64,000 nt of DNA from contig NZ_BEWA01000015.1 in NCBI RefSeq assembly GCF_003112535.1, forward strand, positions 118,169 to 182,168, read 5' to 3'. Source of the DNA: Streptomyces rishiriensis. GTDB lineage: Bacteria; Actinomycetota; Actinomycetes; Streptomycetales; Streptomycetaceae. Below, piece by piece: positions 58,523-64,000 of the stretch. The notes under the pieces are model-generated. The model did no database searches. It was not told where the DNA came from and was given only the letters and a program-made list of their open reading frames with translations. The translations under genes were made by a program, and so were the position numbers. Each line of letters begins with the position of its first letter. The first letter of the stretch is position 1.

Positions 58523-59228
58523 GGCGGCGAGGTGCGAAGGCCAGTATCGCTCGCCGCGGGGCGTGCGCGATCAAGCGGGCGGGGGTCGGCGGCGCGGGCG
58601 CCCGCGCCGCCCCTGTCGGGGGTGCGCCTTCCCCAGCGCGAGACGCGTCACGCGTGCGGAATCCCGGGCGACCGCGCGCCGGGTGTGCGGCGGGCGAACG
58701 GGGAGTGCGCCGCGCACCTCGGCCGAGGTCCCCGCACCCATGGGCCCGCAGGGCCCCGGGACCGCAGAATCGGATCCTGTGGACAGGGCCCGCCCACCAT
58801 CCGCGTAGGGGCGAGCCCTGTCCGCGCGCCCCCTGGGCAGGTCGCGCGCGGGCGCGCAGAAGGATTGCGCGCGGGCGCGCACGAGCACGACCGGTTCGCC
58901 GCCGAGGCCGCCGTCCGCCGCGGCAGGAGACCGCCGTCGGCCGGGCGGCGCGACGACCCCGCCCTTCCGCGCCCCCTCTTCCCGGGAGCCGCACCCTCGC
59001 CCCCGGCCCTTCGCGCGCTCCTCCCTGCCTGCCCGCTCCCTGCCTGCCTGCTCCCTGCCGTCGGCGGCAGTCCGTTCGCTGCGGCGACGGTCGGGGCATG
59101 CCAGCGGAAAATGCCGAACCCATCGCTTTCGGCCGCCGCCTTCCGTAGCCTCAGCAGAACCTGAACCACCCCGCGTCGCACCGCACTTGATCCGTATCAG
59201 TCGACAACGCGCCGAAGGGACACCGGTC
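58523..59228. other. 706-bp GC-rich region without supported gene
   Basis: Open frames exist on both strands but are low-complexity Arg/Gly/Pro sequences without start sites or domains. GCGCGCGGGCGCGCA occurs at 58844-58858 and 58867-58881 (23-bp period). A run of short CTGCCTGC/CTCCCTGC repeats lies at about 59030-59060. The last 60 bases hold the ribosome site and probable promoter of the roadblock gene. Confidence 0.55.
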
Positions 59229-59714
59229 ATGGCCGTCGAGACCGAGGTTCTGAACGAACTCCACCGGCTGCGTGCCCGCGTGCCGCACCTGACAGGGGCA
59301 CTGGCGGCGAGCACCGACGGCCTCGTCCTCGCCCAGGACATGCCCGACGTGCAGCCGGAAGGGCTGGCCGCGCTCACCGCCGCCGCTCTGGGAGTGGGAC
59401 GCCGCATGGTCGACCTCTCGGCCAGCGGCGAGTTCTGCGAACTGCTGGTGCGCGGGGCCGGAGGATGTCTCGCGACCTACCCGGCCGGTCCGGCCGCCGT
59501 CCTGACGCTGCTCGCCGGCGACCGCGTCAACGTCGGGCGCCTGCATCTGGAGGGGCGGCGCAGCGGCGCACGCATCGGCGCGCTCATGGCGACCCGGTCC
59601 ACCGACGAACGGCCCCCGGGGGGCGGCGGCGAGCCCCCCGTGCGGCCGCCCGGGGGCCGGACGCCCGGCGCGCTGCCGGTCCGTATCCCGCCGCAGTCCC
59701 GCCACCGGCCGTGA
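59229..59714 (+). CDS. Roadblock/LC7 domain protein
   Basis: A 161-residue protein with a roadblock/LC7 domain in the first about 115 residues (ELHRLRARVPHLTGALAAST, DGLVLAQDMPDVQPEGLAAL, then FCELLVRGAGGCLATYPAGP), and a disordered Pro/Gly tail. Such proteins bind small GTPases or act with histidine kinases in Streptomyces conservons; here it is alone, with no kinase, DUF742 or GTPase partner nearby. ATG 59229 follows GAAGGGA by eight bases. Confidence 0.85.
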   Translation: MAVETEVLNELHRLRARVPHLTGALAASTDGLVLAQDMPDVQPEGLAALTAAALGVGRRMVDLSASGEFCELLVRGAGGCLATYPAGPAAVLTLLAGDRVNVGRLHLEGRRSGARIGALMATRSTDERPPGGGGEPPVRPPGGRTPGALPVRIPPQSRHRP

Positions 59715-59763
59715 ACGAAGCGCGCCACCGACCCTGAACGAGCCCCGCCACGGTCCGGGAACA
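59701..59763. repeat. Three imperfect 23-bp tandem repeats
   Basis: Units begin at 59701, 59724 and 59747, each starting GCCACCG or GCCACGG and containing TGAACGA-like sequence (the third degenerate). The first unit includes the stop of the roadblock gene. Recent duplication of a gene end is likely. Confidence 0.55.
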
Positions 59764-59840
59764 GTACTGCCGGGTGCCGGGTGGCGGGCGGCCCGCGGCG
59801 GTGCGGCGGGCGGCCGGGTCACACCCCGCCGCCCTCCGTT

Positions 59841-60491
59841 TCAGCGTCCGCGCCGGCCGCCGAGCCCGCGCCGACGGCCGCCGGTCCGCTCCGGCCCCGT
59901 GCCTGACGCGGGCGCGCTGAACCCGCCGGGGACCAGGCGCGGCGGCCCCACGGACGGTGCCGCCGTCGCGGACGCCGCGGGACGGCCGACGGCCTCCCGG
60001 CCCGCACCCGCCCCCTCGTACGGGCCTGCGCCGCGGCCCGCGGCCTGGCCCGGCCCGCTGCCCGCCCGGGCGTCCGGCTCCGTCTCGGAGGCGCGGTCCG
60101 GCGGCGGCAGCGCCCGGCTCAGCACACGCGCATGCGGCAGCAACGAGGCGCAGGCGGAGCAGACTTCGGTGAGGGTCCACACCTGACCGACCGCCGGGTC
60201 GTGCCGCAGAACGAGGACGACCGTGCCCGCGCAGGCGACCCGGGCGCTCTCGTGCAGCGCGCACCGCTGACGGCGGCACCAGCAGGCGGCGTCGTGGTGC
60301 ACCGCCGCCGCTCTGGCGTGCGCGGCCGCGTGGGCCTCGGCGAAGCGGCGCAGGGCCGCGAGGTCGCGGGAGCGCGGCGGCATCGAGCACGGCGACGAGC
60401 AGGTGACCGACGCCGTGCGGTCCCGGTGCCCGACCACGCGGATGGTCCAGCAGCGGCCCGGGCGTCGCGACGACGGAGCGTCAGGGTGCAT
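59841..60491 (-). CDS. Cys-rich conserved hypothetical protein
   Basis: A 216-residue protein. The N-terminal about 120 residues have eight cysteines, including CSSPCSMPP, ACWCRRQRCALHESARVACA and EVCSACASLLPHARVL. They are probably zinc-binding, with a helix FAEAHAAAHARAAAVHHDAA between. The C-terminal 90 residues are low-complexity Gly/Pro/Ala. ATG 60491 starts it; upstream is a purine-rich tract. Proteins of this design recur in streptomycetes; function unknown. It is divergent from the kinase gene. Confidence 0.68.
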   Translation of the reverse strand: MHPDAPSSRRPGRCWTIRVVGHRDRTASVTCSSPCSMPPRSRDLAALRRFAEAHAAAHARAAAVHHDAACWCRRQRCALHESARVACAGTVVLVLRHDPAVGQVWTLTEVCSACASLLPHARVLSRALPPPDRASETEPDARAGSGPGQAAGRGAGPYEGAGAGREAVGRPAASATAAPSVGPPRLVPGGFSAPASGTGPERTGGRRRGLGGRRGR

Positions 60492-60752
60492 GAGAGTCAA
60501 AGCGCACGTCCTTCGTGGGGATGGCGAGGGGCCAGAGGAGAGGACAGAGAGGGCAGAGAGGAGGGAGCGGAGCGAGGGAAGCGAGGGGGGACGGGGGACG
60601 GGAGTGCGGTCCCGGGACGCTGCCGGCGCGGTCCGGTACGGCTCGCCGGAAGTGACCTCGCTCACAGCATGCCCGTCGCTCCGCGGACCCATTCGCGCGG
60701 CGCTCCCCGGACGGGCGCACGGTCTGTCGGCCGCTGCCCCTAAGCTCCCCCC

Positions 60753-62396
60753 ATGAGCACAGGGGAACCCCACAGACGGGTCGTCGACGGCCGCTTCGAG
60801 CTGGTCGAGCGGCTCGGCGGCGGAGGCATGGGTCTGGTGTGGCGCGCGCACGATCTCGCGCTGCACCGGGACGTGGCGGTGAAGGAGGTCCGGCCGCCCG
60901 ACCCGGACCTGGCCGAGTACGACCCCGAGGGCGCGCGCACGCTGCGCGAGCGCGTCCTGCGGGAGGCCCGTGCGCTGGCGCGCGTCCATCACCCGAACGT
61001 CGTGACCATCCATCACATCGTCGACGGCGGCGAGCGCACGTATCCGTGGATCGTGATGGAGCTGGTCGAAGGGGGCTCGCTCCAGGACCGGCTGCAACGG
61101 GGCCCGATGCCTCCGGCCGAGGCCGCGCGCCTGGGGCGCGAGGTGCTGGCGGCGCTGCGCGCCGCGCACGCCGTCGGCATCGAGCACCGTGACGTGAAGC
61201 CCGCCAACGTGCTGCTGCGCCCCGACGGGCGGCCCGTGCTCACCGACTTCGGCATCGCCGCCGTCCGGGAGTCCGCGGGTCTCACCGTGACCGGCGCCGT
61301 CATCGGCTCGCCCGACTTCATGGCGCCGGAACGAGTCGGCGGCAAGGAGGGCGGGCCTGCCGCCGACCTCTGGTCGCTGGCCATGATGCTGTACGTCGCC
61401 GTGGAGGGCAGCCATCCGCTGCGCAGGGCGAGCACGCTCGCCACGCTGGCCGCCGTGCTCGGCGAGGACGTGCCCGCGCCCCGCAGGGCCGGGCCGCTGA
61501 CCGCCGTCCTCGGCGCGCTGCTCGTCCGGGACCCGCGGGTCCGGCCCGACGCGGCGGAGGTCGACCGGATGCTCGCGGCCGCAGCCGGGCAGGCGCCGCC
61601 CGAGCCCGCGCCGTCGCCGCCGCCCGCCGCGCCGACCTCGTACCACCTCGCCCCGCCCGCGTTCGGCGATGCCACGCCCGCCCTGCCGCGCACCGGTCCC
61701 GCCCCCCGGCCGCCCCGGCCGCGCGTCGCCGTCCTGACCGGGGCCTTCGCCGCCGCCGCCCTCACGGGCGTCCTGGTGTGGGCGCTGCTCCCGAGCCTCC
61801 TCCCGGACGGGAGCGACGAGGGCGGAGCCTCGCCCGCGCCGGGCGTCGCCGTGTCGTCGAGCGCCTCCGCGGCGCCGGCCGGCCGGCAGACGGCCGGGTC
61901 CGGATCCGGTTCCGCTTCCGGCGGGGCCTCCGCGGACAAGGTCGACCTGCTCGGCGGTGACGGCGTCGAACGCACCGTCGCGAAGCTCACCGCGGCCATG
62001 GGCGGGTCGAAGGTCACCAGCCTCGCGGTGTACGAGGAGTACGCCATCGCCGAGGCCCCGGTCCACGGCCGTCCCAAGCTCTACGACCGCTACACGTACC
62101 GGGGCGGGGACGTCGCGGTGAAGGACGGGCCGGGCGGCACCGTCATGACCGGCACGCTCCCGGTCGACCTGCGCCTCTACGACTGGGACGCCGTGTCCGC
62201 GCTGCTCGCCCGGGCCGGCCGCACCCTCGGCGTCCCGAAGCCGACGAGCCGCTACCTGCTGATCAACCCGGCCTCGACGGTCTTCGAGACCGAACCCACG
62301 ATGAGCGTCTATCTGTCCGACGACTACGGCAGCGCGTACCTGAAGGCGGATGTGCACGGCCGGGTGATCGAGACGCACCCCCGCGACGACGGCTGA
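60753..62396 (+). CDS. Serine/threonine protein kinase, membrane-anchored
   Basis: A 547-residue PknB-type kinase. The catalytic domain (about 14-275) has the glycine loop LGGGGMGLVW, Lys43 in VAVKEV, HRDVKPANVLL (about 147-157), DFGIAA (about 167-172) and GSPDFMAPE. After a Pro-rich linker, one membrane helix (VLTGAFAAAALTGVLVWALL, about 330-349) leads to an extracellular Ser/Gly linker and a beta-rich domain of about 150 residues. ATG 60753 follows a -10-like TAAGCT with no ribosome site, so a leaderless mRNA is likely. The external domain is not PASTA; its ligand is unknown. Confidence 0.9.
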   Translation: MSTGEPHRRVVDGRFELVERLGGGGMGLVWRAHDLALHRDVAVKEVRPPDPDLAEYDPEGARTLRERVLREARALARVHHPNVVTIHHIVDGGERTYPWIVMELVEGGSLQDRLQRGPMPPAEAARLGREVLAALRAAHAVGIEHRDVKPANVLLRPDGRPVLTDFGIAAVRESAGLTVTGAVIGSPDFMAPERVGGKEGGPAADLWSLAMMLYVAVEGSHPLRRASTLATLAAVLGEDVPAPRRAGPLTAVLGALLVRDPRVRPDAAEVDRMLAAAAGQAPPEPAPSPPPAAPTSYHLAPPAFGDATPALPRTGPAPRPPRPRVAVLTGAFAAAALTGVLVWALLPSLLPDGSDEGGASPAPGVAVSSSASAAPAGRQTAGSGSGSASGGASADKVDLLGGDGVERTVAKLTAAMGGSKVTSLAVYEEYAIAEAPVHGRPKLYDRYTYRGGDVAVKDGPGGTVMTGTLPVDLRLYDWDAVSALLARAGRTLGVPKPTSRYLLINPASTVFETEPTMSVYLSDDYGSAYLKADVHGRVIETHPRDDG

Positions 62397-62534
62397 CCGC
62401 GGTCGACCGCGCCGGACCGCCTCGTGTCCCTGGTCCCAGCCGGCTCTCGGCCCTGGCCCTGTGCGCGCCGTGCGGCGCTGCTCCTGACCGCGGCCCTCGC
62501 CGTCGTCGGCGGCCCCCGGCGGGAGGCATGCGGA

Positions 62535-62566
62535 GAGGGGCTCGGCGGACGTCCGCCGAGCCCCTC
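62535..62566. terminator. 32-bp perfect palindrome terminator
   Basis: Arms 62535-62550 and 62551-62566 are perfectly complementary, forming a 14-bp stem with a four-base loop in RNA. It lies between convergent kinase and fprA genes, 21 bases after the fprA stop. Confidence 0.8.
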
Positions 62567-62586
62567 CTCACATGCTTACCTCGTGA

Positions 62587-63951
62587 CTACGCCCCGCTCT
62601 CGCGCAGCATGTCCTCGCGTTCGACGATCTTCACGCGTTCGCGGCCCTGGGGCTCGCCCAGTGCCTTCTCGGCGGCGTTCAGCCGGTGCCAGCCCTGCCA
62701 GGTGGTGAAGCGGACCTCGCGCTCGGCGAGGAGGGCGTCCACGGCTTCGGGCTCGGGCGAGAGGGGTGTGTGCAGGCGGCCGTCCGCGTGGTCGGCCAGC
62801 AGGTTGGAGACCGTCTCGTTGGCGTCGCCCTTGGTGTGGCCGATCAGGCCGACCGGGCCGCGCCGGATCCAGCCCGTGACGTACGTGGACTGCAGGTGCT
62901 CGCCGGACTCCTCGATGACGCGGCCGCCCTCGTCGGGGACCGTGCCGGAGTCGAGGTCCCACGGCAGCTTCGGCAGTCTGTCGGAGAGGTAGCCGACGGC
63001 GCGGTAGACCGCGCTGACGTCCCAGTCCTTGAATTCGCCGGTGCCTGTGACGTTGCCGGTTCCGTCGAGGGCGGTGCGCTCGGTGCGCAGGCCGACGACC
63101 TTGCCGTCCTGGCCGAGGATCTCGGTGGGGGATTCGAAGAAGTGCAGGAAGAGTTTGTGCGGGCGCTCGCCGACGTCGCGGATGGCCCAGTTCTCCAGCG
63201 TCTTGGCGACCATGTCGGCCTGCTTGTTGCCGCGCCGGGTCGCGATCGAGCCGTCGTCGTAGTCGATGTCCTCGGGGTCGACGATGACCTCGATGGTGGG
63301 GGAGTGGTCGAGTTCGCGCAGTTCCATCGGGGAGAACTTGGCCTGTGCGGGGCCGCGCCGGCCGAAGACGTGGATCTCCAGTGCCTTGTTGGCCTTCAGG
63401 CCGTCGTAGACGTTGGCGGGGATCTCGGTGGGGAGGAGCTCGTCGGCGGTCTTGGCCAGGATGCGGGCCACGTCGAGGGCGACGTTGCCGACGCCCAGGA
63501 CGGCGACCTTCTGGGCGTCCAGCGGCCAGGTGCGGGGTACGTCGGGGTGGCCGTCGTACCAGGAGACGAAGTCGGCGGCGCCGTAGGAGCCGTCGAGGTC
63601 GATGCCGGGGATCGCCATCTCGCGGTCGGCGGTGGCGCCGGTGGAGAAGATCACCGCGTCGTAGAAGGCGCGCAGGTCGTCCAGGCTGATGTCGGTGGGG
63701 TAGTCGACGTTGCCGAAGAGGCGGATCTGGGGCTTGTCGAGGACCTGGTGCAGGGCGGTGACGATGCCCTTGATGCGGGGGTGGTCCGGGGCGACGCCGT
63801 AGCGGATCAGGCCGAACGGGGCGGGCATGCGTTCGAAGAGGTCGATGGAGACACCCGGGTCGGCGGCCGCGGCGGACTTGAGCAGCGCGTCGGCGGCGTA
63901 GATCCCGGCGGGGCCGGCTCCGACAATGGCTACCCGCAGGGGGCGGGGCAT
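62587..63951 (-). CDS. fprA: Ferredoxin/adrenodoxin-type NADP reductase
   Basis: A 454-residue FAD protein that passes electrons between NADPH and ferredoxin, commonly for cytochromes P450. The FAD loop VAIVGAGPAGIYAADAL (7-23), RYGVAPDHPRIKGI (about 50-63), the NADP loop VLGVGNVALDVARIL and GRRGPAQAKFSPMELREL are typical of FprA. GWIRRGPVGLIGHTKGDANE near the end is the conserved FAD/NADP contact. ATG 63951 follows GAAGGGAA. A -10-like TAGGCT lies about 45 bases upstream at the window edge. No P450 or ferredoxin gene is next to it within the window. Confidence 0.93.
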   Translation of the reverse strand: MPRPLRVAIVGAGPAGIYAADALLKSAAAADPGVSIDLFERMPAPFGLIRYGVAPDHPRIKGIVTALHQVLDKPQIRLFGNVDYPTDISLDDLRAFYDAVIFSTGATADREMAIPGIDLDGSYGAADFVSWYDGHPDVPRTWPLDAQKVAVLGVGNVALDVARILAKTADELLPTEIPANVYDGLKANKALEIHVFGRRGPAQAKFSPMELRELDHSPTIEVIVDPEDIDYDDGSIATRRGNKQADMVAKTLENWAIRDVGERPHKLFLHFFESPTEILGQDGKVVGLRTERTALDGTGNVTGTGEFKDWDVSAVYRAVGYLSDRLPKLPWDLDSGTVPDEGGRVIEESGEHLQSTYVTGWIRRGPVGLIGHTKGDANETVSNLLADHADGRLHTPLSPEPEAVDALLAEREVRFTTWQGWHRLNAAEKALGEPQGRERVKIVEREDMLRESGA

Positions 63952-63992
63952 GATCAGGTTCCCTTCGAACGGCGATGGATCGACTCCGGGGA

Positions 63993-63998
63993 AGCCTA
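63993..63998 (-). promoter_or_regulatory. Possible -10 box of fprA
   Basis: TAGGCT on the minus strand lies 41 bases upstream of the fprA start, fitting a short leader containing the ribosome site. The -35 would be beyond the window. Confidence 0.4.
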
Positions 63999-64000
63999 AA

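Noticed and set aside
59030..59060. CTGCCTGC-type repeats as a CRISPR-like or VNTR array
   Set aside because: The units are too short and irregular, with no spacers and no cas genes.

Overview
The window is a chromosomal segment of a Streptomyces or a very close relative. The evidence is very high GC with GC-rich third codon positions, frequent GTG and several TTG starts, leaderless genes with a -10 box right before the start codon, mycothiol chemistry (mscR), and families typical of the genus (DUF5133, DUF5709, DUF6461, SpoIIE phosphatases with no SpoIIE pathway, an alpha-lytic-type protease, a TgmA/TgmB graspetide pair). I see no rRNA, tRNA, CRISPR, prophage or replication origin. Most of it reads as core-flanking and accessory metabolism.

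Left part (1-14 kb): the tail of an unknown gene, an ABC exporter, a mycothiol-dependent formaldehyde pair (mscR plus a metallo-beta-lactamase-fold hydrolase), an SDR, a secreted L,D-transpeptidase, a divergent Gfo/Idh oxidoreductase and ROK regulator, a membrane-anchored trypsin-like protease, a PPOX-class flavoprotein and a large secreted alpha/beta hydrolase.

14.2-15.1 kb is a mobile-element scar. Two 27-bp terminal inverted repeats (25/27 identical) enclose an IS5-type transposase remnant and, in the opposite direction, a MarR-family regulator. It abuts a DUF35 gene and a TetR gene with a palindromic operator. Then follow folD, a peptidoglycan-binding membrane protein, an ANTAR-GAF-PAS-SpoIIE phosphatase, an RpiR regulator, a GT39-like mannosyltransferase and a Tat-exported PAP2 phosphatase with a beta-strand-repeat tail.

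26.6-36.1 kb is a sugar-uptake locus. A BadF/NAGK-type kinase and a ROK regulator diverge from a clear operator/promoter. Next comes an ABC operon (lipoprotein binding protein, two permeases, no ATPase) whose last two genes encode large unrecognised proteins that look like alpha/alpha-toroid carbohydrate enzymes. Further on, 37.9-41.1 kb holds a beta-phosphoglucomutase/GH65 phosphorylase pair behind a perfect palindrome.

Right part (41-64 kb): an amino-acid permease operon with an operator-overlapped promoter, a soluble transhydrogenase (sthA), an MMPL transporter, a second SpoIIE-type phosphatase, a second Gfo/Idh enzyme, a DUF5133 gene, the graspetide pair tgmA/tgmB without its usual methyltransferase, a PaoABC-type molybdenum aldehyde/xanthine dehydrogenase, a roadblock protein, a Cys-rich protein, a Ser/Thr kinase and fprA. 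Convergent gene ends are often closed by long GC hairpins, which I annotate as terminators.
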